Shown here: in pieces, positions 20,273 to 28,796 of the stretch
Layout of the letters: the number at the start of each line of letters is the position of its first letter
Position numbering within the stretch: position 1 is the first letter of the stretch
Source of the DNA: Lachnospiraceae bacterium OM04-12BH
GTDB lineage: Bacteria > Bacillota > Clostridia > Lachnospirales > Lachnospiraceae
Length of the DNA stretch: 62,566 nt
Assembly (NCBI GenBank): GCA_003490145.1
Contig: QULQ01000017.1
Coordinates: forward strand, 1 to 62,566
Direction of reading: 5' to 3'
The notes under the pieces: generated by a model
Told to the model about the DNA's origin: nothing
What the model saw: the letters and a program-made list of their open reading frames with translations, nothing else
Databases searched by the model: none
Translations under genes and position numbers: made by a program

Positions 20273-20485
20273 CTATTTCTTATCTTTTTTTGTTGACTTT
20301 CTATATTGCATTGCTATAGCTATACCTGTACAGCTCATGGACGTGCCAAGTACTATCAGCCATAGGATCAGACTCATATCATCACCTGTCTGGGATCTTC
20401 TTCTGTTAGTGATCTCTGTTCTGCCCTCTGTATCTACATAACCGGGATTTTCATCATAGCCATCCGGTACGCCTGTCTCTTTTGT
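20273..20485 (-). pseudogene. C-terminal remnant of a second sortase-anchored protein
   Basis: Reading the minus strand from an in-frame TGA (20486-20488) gives about 70 codons to TAG: a short acidic linker, RRRSQTGDD, a hydrophobic stretch MSLILWLIVLGTSMSC, and a basic tail ending KKDKK. This is a full sorting signal, close to the [20 protein letters not shown] end of the neighbouring surface protein, but with no start codon, signal peptide or body. It is best read as the surviving 3' end of a lost paralogue. Confidence 0.7.
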
Positions 20486-20552
20486 TCAAATCTACACATG
20501 AGTTACGAAACTTTTCGAAATATGAAAATCTCCAGTGGCCTGACAGCATAAA

Positions 20553-20584
20553 AACAGACACCCAGATTTCTCCGAATGTCTGTT
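20553..20584 (-). terminator. terminator after the GH31 gene
   Basis: On the minus strand AACAGACA (20577-20584) pairs with TGTCTGTT (20553-20560) followed by TTT, with a 16-nt loop; it lies about 70 bp after the GH31 stop. Confidence 0.55.
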
Positions 20585-20654
20585 ATCTTTTTCTGTATTT
20601 ATTTTCGGAAGCTGTCTCCTTTCTCAGAGACTATCTCCTGCTTCTGTTACCTTC

Positions 20655-22727
20655 TCAGTTCTCATAGACGGAAATATCTGCACCTTCTCTGATAAAGACT
20701 GGAATAATGTCGATCGGTGCACTGGCACTTACTGTTTCACCGCCTTCATATATCCTGCCGGTAGCACTTTCTTTCCATCTGGTGCCTGCCGGAAGGTATA
20801 CTGCTCTTTCTGATATGCCTGCTTCCATCACAGGGGCTACCAGAAGATCTTTTCCAAACATATAGGCATCCTCTGTCTCCCATGCCTTCTGATCTTCCGG
20901 GAAATCAAAGAACAGCGGCCGCATGACAGGTTCTCCCGTTTCACTGGCTCTTCTCATGCACTCACGAATGTAGGGACGAAGCTTTTCACGTAGGAACAGA
21001 TACTTTTTGAGAATCTCATAATTGTCCTCTCCAAAGCTCCATACTTCATTATCCTGACCGGAGGTAAGCTGACGGACACCGTCAATAAACTCTTCTTCTC
21101 TCTCATACCAGGGTGATCTTTCACCGTGCATACGGAATACCGGGCAGAAAGCTCCCCATGCAAACCATCTGACCAGAAGCTCTTTAAATGCCGGATCTGT
21201 AATATCACCGCCGATAAAGCCTCCTATATCAGAAGTCCACCAGGGAATACCGGCCATACCCATATTCAGTCCTGCCTGAAGCTGTTCTCTCATGGCACGG
21301 AAGGAAGAATGGATATCCCCAGACCAGGTCAGCACACCATATTTCTGGCTGCCTGCCCATGCACAGCGTACAAGGCTCATAATCTCCTTTTCTCCGGCTT
21401 CCTTCAGACCGTCATAAAAGCCCTTCGCATACATCACCGGATAAATATTGCTGCACTGCAGCGCCGGTCCCGCATAATAACGGTAATTGTCAAAATCGTA
21501 GGGTCCATACTCCGGCTCGGCTTCATCCAGCCAGAAGATCCTGATTCCCTTGTCATAATAATTCTTTTTGCATTTATCGAAGACAAACTTTCTTGCTCCC
21601 GGATGTGTGGCATCATAGAAGATCGTATTTCCCATCCAGGTCATGTGATCACCACAGCCCCTGTCTGTCCGGACAAGGTAGCCATTATCGCTCATCTCTC
21701 CGAAATATTTGCTTCTTTCGTCAATAGTAGGCCATACGGAAACTACTGTCTCAATTCCAAGCTCCTTCAGCTCCTTTACCATCGCTTCCGGATCCGGCCA
21801 GTCACGCTTTTCGAACTCAAAGTTCCCCTGCATGGACCAGTGAAAAAAGTCAATGACAATGGCATCCATGGGAAGACCTCTTCTCTTATGCTCCCTTGCT
21901 ACCTTCAGAAGCTCCTCCTGATTCCGATAGCGCAGCTTGCACTGCCAGTAACCAAGACCAAACTCAGGCATCATGGGCGTACGTCCCGTGGCATAACTGT
22001 ACTGCTTTTCTATCTCAGCCGGTGTATCCCCTGCTGTAATAAAGTAGTCGATCTTTTTTGTCCGCTTTGCATACCACTCTGTCTTATTTGCCCCAAAGGC
22101 AGCTGTTCCGATCGCCGGGTTATTCCAGAAAAGTCCATAACCCCTGCTGGATACCATAAAGGGAACGCTGGCCTGACTGTTTCGCTGTGCAAGTTCAAGA
22201 ATCGCACCTTTCTTATTCAGGTTCTTCTCCTGATATTGTCCCATACCATAGATCTTTTCATCATCAAAAGCCTCAAACCGCATGGTCACTTCATATTCAT
22301 CAGTTCCCTGCACGGGCTTCATTTCCCTGGCATCAATCCTTAAAGGAACCGCATAACGATTGATCCTGTTTCTGTTTCTCCAGTACTCTGCTGTCAGCAG
22401 TTCTCCCTTTTGATTATAAAAGCTGATCCAGCCCTCCGGATTGATCTTCACCGTAAGCTTACCATTGACCATGGTATATTCCTTCCCAGTCATATGATAT
22501 TTCGTCCACTCATCCCCTTTGTACCAGGGATCAGTGATATCAAGCTCCTTTTCAGTGATGACAGGGATACATTCCTTCACAGGCTCTGTCAGCGCCCAGT
22601 CATTCTCATCCATTCTGGCTTCTTTTGTCATCCTGATCCTGGCAGAATTTTCTCCCCATGGATCGATCCATACCTGTGAAACGCCATCTGCTATGATCAG
22701 TCTGTTTCCTTCCTGCCTTACCTTCAT
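20655..22727 (-). CDS. glycoside hydrolase family 31 (alpha-glucosidase/alpha-xylosidase)
   Basis: 690 residues. An N-terminal beta-sandwich (about 1-235) precedes the barrel, which starts near PEFGLGYWQCK. The nucleophile is Asp401 in IFWLDEAEPEYG (family motif WxDxxEP) and the acid/base is Asp471 in TWSGDIHSSF. Other GH31 landmarks are GLPMDAIVIDFFHW and GIPWWTSDIGGF. There is no signal peptide, so it acts in the cytoplasm on imported oligosaccharides or glycosides. Family is certain; whether it prefers alpha-glucose or alpha-xylose is not visible. It stands alone, 26 bp after the ABC permease gene, with no sugar transporter next to it. Confidence 0.93.
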   Translation of the reverse strand: MKVRQEGNRLIIADGVSQVWIDPWGENSARIRMTKEARMDENDWALTEPVKECIPVITEKELDITDPWYKGDEWTKYHMTGKEYTMVNGKLTVKINPEGWISFYNQKGELLTAEYWRNRNRINRYAVPLRIDAREMKPVQGTDEYEVTMRFEAFDDEKIYGMGQYQEKNLNKKGAILELAQRNSQASVPFMVSSRGYGLFWNNPAIGTAAFGANKTEWYAKRTKKIDYFITAGDTPAEIEKQYSYATGRTPMMPEFGLGYWQCKLRYRNQEELLKVAREHKRRGLPMDAIVIDFFHWSMQGNFEFEKRDWPDPEAMVKELKELGIETVVSVWPTIDERSKYFGEMSDNGYLVRTDRGCGDHMTWMGNTIFYDATHPGARKFVFDKCKKNYYDKGIRIFWLDEAEPEYGPYDFDNYRYYAGPALQCSNIYPVMYAKGFYDGLKEAGEKEIMSLVRCAWAGSQKYGVLTWSGDIHSSFRAMREQLQAGLNMGMAGIPWWTSDIGGFIGGDITDPAFKELLVRWFAWGAFCPVFRMHGERSPWYEREEEFIDGVRQLTSGQDNEVWSFGEDNYEILKKYLFLREKLRPYIRECMRRASETGEPVMRPLFFDFPEDQKAWETEDAYMFGKDLLVAPVMEAGISERAVYLPAGTRWKESATGRIYEGGETVSASAPIDIIPVFIREGADISVYEN

Positions 22728-22753
22728 CCTTTATCCTCCTGTTGTCAACAGCA

Positions 22754-25021
22754 TTATTCCTGACAGGCAGTATCCTCCTGTACATATTCAGGCACTTCAC
22801 CCTTCAGGAAATAGCATCCGACAGAGCCGGTATAGCTTGCCGTAATACTGCTTTCCGGTTTAAAATAGACAATCACCTCATAATCTGTATCAAAATCCAC
22901 ATCTGAGGTAAAGTCAGCCCCACCCTGATCCATCGGATACAGCTTCTGGCTGATTTCCTCAATTTTATCTCTGTCACTATAGGTCTGTCTTACCATATAA
23001 GGATCACCCTCATATGCATAGGTATCTTCATAATATACCGGTTCTGCGCTGTCTGTCATACTTTCCGTATAAACTGCTGTATCTGCTACTGCCATATCTG
23101 TATTCGATTTATCCCAATTATAATTGATAACCTGTATTTTCTCAACCTCATCAGGATCAATAAATATTTCCTTATAAAGTCCCTTTTCCTTCAGAAATGC
23201 TGCACAATTCTCATAAGAAGGATATATCCTGAATTCCTTATGCCGATTCATAGTATAAAATCCATTGTCCTGCTGCACTGCAATTTCCAGACTTCCGTAG
23301 GATATTTCCTTTCTGGTTTCTGAAAAATCAGTTTTTCTGATATCCTCCATAAAACACTTCATCAATGTCAGTGCATCTTCCTCAGACAGTTTACCGGCAT
23401 CAATGCTGTTTCCATAGGTATAGCTAAGCTTTATACCGTCTGCATGCTTCTCCATAATCTGATATATGGTATCCATCATTTTTCCATATACTGCAGAAAT
23501 ATATTCTTCGGAATCAATCACCCGGTCAAGCAGGTCAAGTGTCTCCTGATCCTTCATATTCACATAAAATTCCCGCTGTACAGTCTTATGGTTTCCCATC
23601 CGGTACATCACGTTCAAACAATACCATTCTGCATTCTCATCCTCGTAAAGAGCACTCAGGTCAGAATATTTTCCAAGACTATCAATAGATTTCTGCAATA
23701 ATTTATTCAGTGATCCAATATCTGACAAATACATATTATCTGCCAGATACTCCATACGATCCTCATATTTCAGGTTTTCGTCATAATAATCATCACCATA
23801 TACACTGTATTCATAGGGTGAGATCAATACTGCACTGCTCACCCTGTCGACCTTTGGCACATAGCTGTTATATCCGGTAAGATCCTTTGAAAATACAAGG
23901 AAGATCAATGCAGCTGCTGCACTGGATATCAGAATATGCCATTTTTTGTGCAGAATTCCACGAATGTCAAATTCATAAACCACCTGCATCAGGCAGCATA
24001 CCACAACCACTACAATGGCCATGGAAAAGACAGGAAAACCAGGTGATCCGCTATTCCATAAGGGTGAATATCCCACTATATTACTGACAATCAGACCGGC
24101 AAACAGTGATGCCGGTATGGCAAGTGCAATTTTGATCACAGGCTGTGTTACTTTAAAAGCCATTGCTCTGCCGGCTGCTTCTGCCGGACGTTTCCGGTAA
24201 CACCAGTATGCAAGAGCCAGCACAATTCCGCTGAACAGGGAAAGCTGCAGCACCGTTCCGAGGATACCCTCCTGTCCTTCACTTCTTTTTTCACTGTAAC
24301 GGATAAACATGGCGATTGGAGAGAAATACGGCATATCCGACTGGTTAAATGTGGAATAATGTGGAAAAAACATCAGCTTATAACCAGAGAGCACACTTCT
24401 TACCATCCATTCATATAAGAAGAAAATACCGGTTCCAAGACACGTAATCAAAACATTTCCCGTCAGCATGACTGCCAGAATAGTCATATGATAACAGCCA
24501 AGATATACAAACAAAAGCAGGAAAAAGGCAATTCCGGTCTGCTGCAGAATTTCTGCAGTCAGCATTTGATTTCCTGCCATAACCAGCAGACATAATACAG
24601 TACCAGCAAATCCTGGTATCAGATATACCAGAACTCCATTTAACCAAATTGTCAGAAACCGCCGGCTCTGTTTCACAGGAGCTGCCTGATAAAAATCAAT
24701 TTTATTCTTGTGATAAAGATAGCTGAAGCCCTGTATTCCGCTGACTATGGCAACTCCCGAAATTATCACAAGAAGCAGAAGATTATCCCCATTAAATATC
24801 TGCAGAAGCTGATTCATGGTCTCCTGCCGGATTCTTTCCATGCCTGCGCTTTCCCCATACTGCTCAATCAAATAACTGTTATTTGTTTTATAACTGCTGA
24901 TAAACATGGCTGTCACCGTCGGCAATACCACAAGATAAGTAAATGCACTTAATATCCACAGCCAGATTCTCCTTTTATTATTTTCCTTCAGACTAACCCA
25001 GAATGAGTTTTTTGATATCAT
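22754..25021 (-). CDS. ABC-2 type transporter permease with extracytoplasmic domain
   Basis: 755 residues. Six or more membrane helices in about residues 20-380 (IWLWILSAFTYLVVLPTV at the start), then a long hydrophilic C-terminal region from about 385 to the end with many Tyr/Asp residues (YEYSVYGDDYYDE) that lies on one face of the membrane. It overlaps the ATPase gene by 29 bp and partners with it. YtrA-type operons of this layout respond to wall-active agents in Bacilli and Clostridia; that is family knowledge and the substrate here is unknown. Confidence 0.8.
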   Translation of the reverse strand: MISKNSFWVSLKENNKRRIWLWILSAFTYLVVLPTVTAMFISSYKTNNSYLIEQYGESAGMERIRQETMNQLLQIFNGDNLLLLVIISGVAIVSGIQGFSYLYHKNKIDFYQAAPVKQSRRFLTIWLNGVLVYLIPGFAGTVLCLLVMAGNQMLTAEILQQTGIAFFLLLFVYLGCYHMTILAVMLTGNVLITCLGTGIFFLYEWMVRSVLSGYKLMFFPHYSTFNQSDMPYFSPIAMFIRYSEKRSEGQEGILGTVLQLSLFSGIVLALAYWCYRKRPAEAAGRAMAFKVTQPVIKIALAIPASLFAGLIVSNIVGYSPLWNSGSPGFPVFSMAIVVVVVCCLMQVVYEFDIRGILHKKWHILISSAAAALIFLVFSKDLTGYNSYVPKVDRVSSAVLISPYEYSVYGDDYYDENLKYEDRMEYLADNMYLSDIGSLNKLLQKSIDSLGKYSDLSALYEDENAEWYCLNVMYRMGNHKTVQREFYVNMKDQETLDLLDRVIDSEEYISAVYGKMMDTIYQIMEKHADGIKLSYTYGNSIDAGKLSEEDALTLMKCFMEDIRKTDFSETRKEISYGSLEIAVQQDNGFYTMNRHKEFRIYPSYENCAAFLKEKGLYKEIFIDPDEVEKIQVINYNWDKSNTDMAVADTAVYTESMTDSAEPVYYEDTYAYEGDPYMVRQTYSDRDKIEEISQKLYPMDQGGADFTSDVDFDTDYEVIVYFKPESSITASYTGSVGCYFLKGEVPEYVQEDTACQE

Positions 25022-25898
25022 AGCCGACTACCTCCGTTTCGCTGATAAAGATCTCTTCAAGAGATAAAGGAAGAGCCTCAAAAAATACAGTATTGACAGT
25101 AGCAAAGATCGCCAGGATTTCCGCCTTGTTGCCACGTACGGTAATCGTATTTAACGATCCCCTCTTCTCATTTTTCATAATATCCAGTGCCCCGATCGCC
25201 CTTGTTTCATCCTCACTGGTTGCAAAAACACATTGTACCTTCTGGATGTTGCATTTCATATCCTCAAGATCCTTGGACAGCAGCACTCCTCCCTTATGAA
25301 GCAGTCCCACATGATCACAGATGTCCTCAAGCTCCCGCAGGTTATGGGAAGCAATGACCGGTGTCAGTCCTCTTCTTTCCATTTCACTGGCAAAGATACT
25401 TTTGATCCCCTGGCGCATAACAGGATCAAGTCCGTCAAAGGTTTCGTCACAGAGAAGATATTTTGCGTTGCTGCAAATGCCACAGATCAGGGCAAGCTGC
25501 TTTTTCATTCCTTTGGAATAGGTATTGACCTTGCGCCTTTTATCCAGGCCAAAGTTTACAAGATAACTATAAAAATCCTCTGTCATAAATTCAGGATAAA
25601 CGCTGGAAAGATATTTCTGCATATCCATTGCATTACTGTTTGCAAAGAAATATGGCTCGTCAGCGATAAAATAAAATTTTCTCTTTGCCTCAACATTGTT
25701 TAATACAGCAAGACCATCTATTGCCAGTTCCCCTTCATCCGGTTCCAGTACTCCTGCAACCATCCGCAGGAGTGTACTCTTTCCAGCTCCGTTTGTTCCG
25801 ATCAGTCCAAATACGGTATTTTCCTTTATTGAGACACTGACATTATCTACTGCCCTGATCCCGTCAAACGACTTGCTGATATTTCTGATCTCTATCAT
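24993..25898 (-). CDS. ABC transporter ATP-binding protein
   Basis: 301 residues. Walker A GTNGAGKSTLLRM, signature-like segment YSKGMKKQLALI, Walker B with LLCDETFDGLDPV, and switch His in VIASHNLREL. The signature reads SKGMKKQ rather than LSGGQ, as in several EcsA/YtrB-type ATPases. The C-terminal 80 residues form the usual small regulatory domain. It pairs with the permease gene that overlaps it and lies two bases downstream of the GntR regulator gene. Confidence 0.93.
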   Translation of the reverse strand: MIEIRNISKSFDGIRAVDNVSVSIKENTVFGLIGTNGAGKSTLLRMVAGVLEPDEGELAIDGLAVLNNVEAKRKFYFIADEPYFFANSNAMDMQKYLSSVYPEFMTEDFYSYLVNFGLDKRRKVNTYSKGMKKQLALICGICSNAKYLLCDETFDGLDPVMRQGIKSIFASEMERRGLTPVIASHNLRELEDICDHVGLLHKGGVLLSKDLEDMKCNIQKVQCVFATSEDETRAIGALDIMKNEKRGSLNTITVRGNKAEILAIFATVNTVFFEALPLSLEEIFISETEVVGYDIKKLILG

Positions 25899-25899
25899 C

Positions 25900-26265
25900 T
25901 CACGCTCTCCCTTCCGCCGCCAGAACTGCCTCTGTCAGTTCCTTTTCTGTCACTCCGATGCTGAATGCCAGTTCACTGGTCTGTGTAATTTTATCAAGCA
26001 GTTCTTTCCTGTACTCCGTAAGAAGTGACTCTTTTCCAGATGCAAAATTCCCCTTTCCTTTTACTGTATAAATGTAACCAAGCCGTTCCAGCTCCCCATA
26101 TGCCCGTTGTATGGTATTGGGATTGATGGAAAGCTCTACTGCCATATTTCTGACACTCGGCAGTTTCTCATCCTTCCTGATCACCCCACGCAGTATCAGC
26201 ATTCTGGTCTTTTCAACGATCTGCTCATATATAGGCCTGCTGTCCCTGACATCAATATAAATCAT
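25900..26265 (-). CDS. GntR-family regulator, YtrA type
   Basis: 121 residues: an N-terminal winged helix (PIYEQIVEKTRMLILRG, then LPSVRNMAVELSINPNTIQRAYGELERLGY) and a short helical tail of about 45 residues with no large ligand domain, as in the YtrA subfamily. It is the first gene of the operon with the ABC ATPase and permease, and a perfect 8-bp inverted repeat lies between its promoter and start. Self-repression is the likely control; induction by cell-wall stress is known for relatives and only inferred here. Confidence 0.9.
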   Translation of the reverse strand: MIYIDVRDSRPIYEQIVEKTRMLILRGVIRKDEKLPSVRNMAVELSINPNTIQRAYGELERLGYIYTVKGKGNFASGKESLLTEYRKELLDKITQTSELAFSIGVTEKELTEAVLAAEGRA

Positions 26266-26314
26266 AGCGTCCCCCTCTCTTTCAATCTGAGCGAATCTGT
26301 TTCTCTATTTATAC

Positions 26315-26337
26315 GTGTATTATTACAGTTAATACAC
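26315..26337. promoter_or_regulatory. YtrA-type operator
   Basis: A perfect inverted repeat, GTGTATTA (26315-26322) and TAATACAC (26330-26337), with a 7-base spacer. It sits just downstream of the likely transcription start and 50 bp before the regulator gene. Confidence 0.75.
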
Positions 26338-26350
26338 TTTCGATATTCTC

Positions 26351-26379
26351 ATGCTAGCAGAGCATTTCCCATGTGTCAA
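26351..26379 (-). promoter_or_regulatory. promoter of the GntR-ABC operon
   Basis: TTGACA (26374-26379), 17 bases, TAGCAT (26351-26356) on the minus strand; transcription would begin just before the inverted repeat at 26315-26337. Confidence 0.6.
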
Positions 26380-26531
26380 TGTACCTGCCTTAATGTTAAG
26401 ATTATCTTCAGGTTATCTTAAGAAACACAGGGGTATACTGTATTCTTCATTGTTTTCTCAGAAACTCTGTGATAACATAATGAAAAATCAGCATTTCGCT
26501 GATGAGCATTTTCGTAAAAGAGGAAACGATC

Positions 26532-28661
26532 ATGAATACTTTAGTACATACCGGTTCTTTTCTCGGTAATCTCACAGGCACTGTTCTGTTTCTGTACTTT
26601 CAGGGCTGTGGTATCCTGTTTAGCGGTTTTCTCCTCCGAAAAAAAGATATGATCACAAGGCTGCTGTGCGGCAGCGTTTTAGGCAGCGTCCTTCTGATGT
26701 GGATACCCGCTCTTTTTTCCTTTATATTCGGTTTTTCAAAGCTGTCCCATATTCTGGCCGCTGGATCATGTACGCTGATCCTTTTTCTGCTGGATTTTTT
26801 CAAAGCTGAAAACGCTCCATATCATCTGCCATCCAGAGAATGTATTCGCGCCTTTCTAAAAAAGCATCGGATATTTCTGATCCTGTGCAGCACCACCTTT
26901 ATTCTTTTTGCTTATATGCTCTCTACCCATACTCTGCTGGTAAAGGAAGACGGTCTGCACACTGGCCAATGTTCCTATGGGGATATTAACTTTCATCTTG
27001 GCGTCATTACCGGAATTTCCGTTCAGCAGACATTTCCACCGGAATATACGATCTCTCCCGGTCACAGACTCTGCTACCCGTTTCTCTGCGACAGTATTTC
27101 CTCCAGTCTGTATACCTTCGGAGCATCTCTTCGCTATGCCTATATGTTTCCCATGTACTTTGCCATTCTTCAGGTCATGACAGGGTTTTACTGTTTTGCT
27201 TATACATGGTTAAAAAAAGTTTCAAAAGCCTGCCTTGCCTGGTTTTTATTCTTTTATAATGGAGGACTTGGATTTCTTTACTTTTTGGACTGGACAAATA
27301 ATAAGACTTATTTCTTTCAGAATATTTTCACGGAATATTATCAGACTCCGACAAACCTGATCAGCAATAACATCCGCTTTGTCAACGTTATCGTGGATAT
27401 GCTTCTGCCGCAGCGTGCCACACTCTTTGGCTATGCTGTGCTTTTTCCCTGTCTGTGGCTTCTGTGGCGCGCTGTGTATCATCAGGAAAAAGACCTTTTT
27501 GCCTTCTGCGCACTGCTTGTCGGAGCTCTTCCTATGATCCATACCCATTCATTTCTGGCTATGGCCATGGTCAGTGCTTCCTGGCTTCTGATGCAGTTAT
27601 ACCACAGCCTGCCTCATAAACTTCCCACAAAAAAGCCCGGCCTTTTTCTTTGTCTTTCCTTCTTTACCGGTATGAGTATTCTACAGCTTTTCAGCCATGG
27701 AGAAGCCGGAAGCGACAGTCCTGTTTTTATGAAAATATGCCTTTCTGTTCTTGCACTGTTATTTCTTTTTGGCATCACTGCACTCTGTTCCTATATAAAG
27801 CAGAATGGCTGTAAGGAGCTGCTTTTCACCTGGGGAATCTATCTTGTCATCATACTGATGCTTGCCCTGCCACAGCTCTTTAACTGGACATTCTCCCAGG
27901 CATCTGGCTCTGGCTTTACCACCAGTCACTTTAACTGGTCAAATCAGGGAGATCCTTATCTCTGGTTTTATATCAAAAACTTTGGTGTGATCTTTCTCCT
28001 GCTGATCCCAGCACTAATCTACTGCTCGAAGAAAACCTTTGCCATCATATGTCCGGCTTTTCTGATCTGGTTTGTCATGGAGCTGATCTCTTTCTCTCCT
28101 AACACATATGACAATAACAAGCTATTGTATGTGGTCTATCTGTTTCTATGCTGCCTCTGTGCAGACTATGGAGACTGGATCTATCAGAAAGCAAAACGTC
28201 TTCCAGGTGTCCGTCTTTGGACTGTCTGCTTTCTTCTGTTTTCCTGTGTTTCCGCCATTCTGACCCTCGGCCGGGAAATAGTTTCCGATTACACTCTTTA
28301 TGCAAACAATCATGTAGAGGCAGCTCTTTATATTGAGCAGTCGACTCCCCCGGACACTGTGATCCTGACCAATGACCGTCATGTAAATGAGATCACTTCC
28401 CTGACTGGCCGCAATATTGTAAGCGGTTCTCCTCTCCTTCTTTCTACTCATGGCATCTACGATGATCAAAAGGTGCAGGATGTAAAAAGCATGTTTGAAG
28501 ATCCCGCCTCTTCTGCTACTCTGTTTAAAAAATACGATGTAGATTATATCATGATCTCCTCCTGGGAAAGAAATAGCTTTACCCTTGATGAAAGCCTGTT
28601 TGACCAAACGTTCACCTGTGTGTTTATCAGTGGAGATATTAAGATTTATGCTGTTGGCTGA
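26532..28661 (+). CDS. polytopic membrane protein, probable GT-C glycosyltransferase
   Basis: 709 residues with about 15 membrane helices and a soluble C-terminal domain of about 130 residues (from about 580), where VILTNDRHVNEITSLTGRNIV resembles the tails of large GT-C enzymes. An outward acidic loop has CSYGDINFHLGVITGI and a later one MLLPQRATLFGY. These fit an unclassified GT-C protein that uses polyprenyl-phosphate sugars, but no family-defining motif is certain. The ATG at 26532 has GAGG eight bases upstream; the frame also opens at 26502. It is a single-gene unit with its own terminator. Confidence 0.55.
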   Translation: MNTLVHTGSFLGNLTGTVLFLYFQGCGILFSGFLLRKKDMITRLLCGSVLGSVLLMWIPALFSFIFGFSKLSHILAAGSCTLILFLLDFFKAENAPYHLPSRECIRAFLKKHRIFLILCSTTFILFAYMLSTHTLLVKEDGLHTGQCSYGDINFHLGVITGISVQQTFPPEYTISPGHRLCYPFLCDSISSSLYTFGASLRYAYMFPMYFAILQVMTGFYCFAYTWLKKVSKACLAWFLFFYNGGLGFLYFLDWTNNKTYFFQNIFTEYYQTPTNLISNNIRFVNVIVDMLLPQRATLFGYAVLFPCLWLLWRAVYHQEKDLFAFCALLVGALPMIHTHSFLAMAMVSASWLLMQLYHSLPHKLPTKKPGLFLCLSFFTGMSILQLFSHGEAGSDSPVFMKICLSVLALLFLFGITALCSYIKQNGCKELLFTWGIYLVIILMLALPQLFNWTFSQASGSGFTTSHFNWSNQGDPYLWFYIKNFGVIFLLLIPALIYCSKKTFAIICPAFLIWFVMELISFSPNTYDNNKLLYVVYLFLCCLCADYGDWIYQKAKRLPGVRLWTVCFLLFSCVSAILTLGREIVSDYTLYANNHVEAALYIEQSTPPDTVILTNDRHVNEITSLTGRNIVSGSPLLLSTHGIYDDQKVQDVKSMFEDPASSATLFKKYDVDYIMISSWERNSFTLDESLFDQTFTCVFISGDIKIYAVG

Positions 28662-28665
28662 AAGT

Positions 28666-28698
28666 AAAAGCAGATACCATTTTCCAGTATCTGCTTTT
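28666..28698. terminator. bidirectional terminator between convergent genes
   Basis: A 12-bp perfect stem AAAAGCAGATAC/GTATCTGCTTTT with a 9-base loop. It serves the GT-C-like gene (plus) and probably gpmI (minus), whose stop is about 100 bp away. The rest of 28699-28796 holds no gene that I see. Confidence 0.85.
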
Positions 28699-28796
28699 CT
28701 TATATCAGAAAGCTACGCTTCCCGTTCAATATTCAGTGTGCCTCAATCAGCTAAATCTGCTACTTGCTTTCACTCATGATATTCCTGCATCACTTA

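Noticed and set aside
20072..20441. Two short plus-strand frames between the surface protein and GH31 genes
   Set aside because: They cover the minus-strand anchor remnant and a hairpin; no ribosome site and composition like non-coding DNA.
21126..22343. 405-residue plus-strand frame opposite the GH31 gene
   Set aside because: Antisense to the catalytic barrel with both catalytic motifs in place; no start signal.
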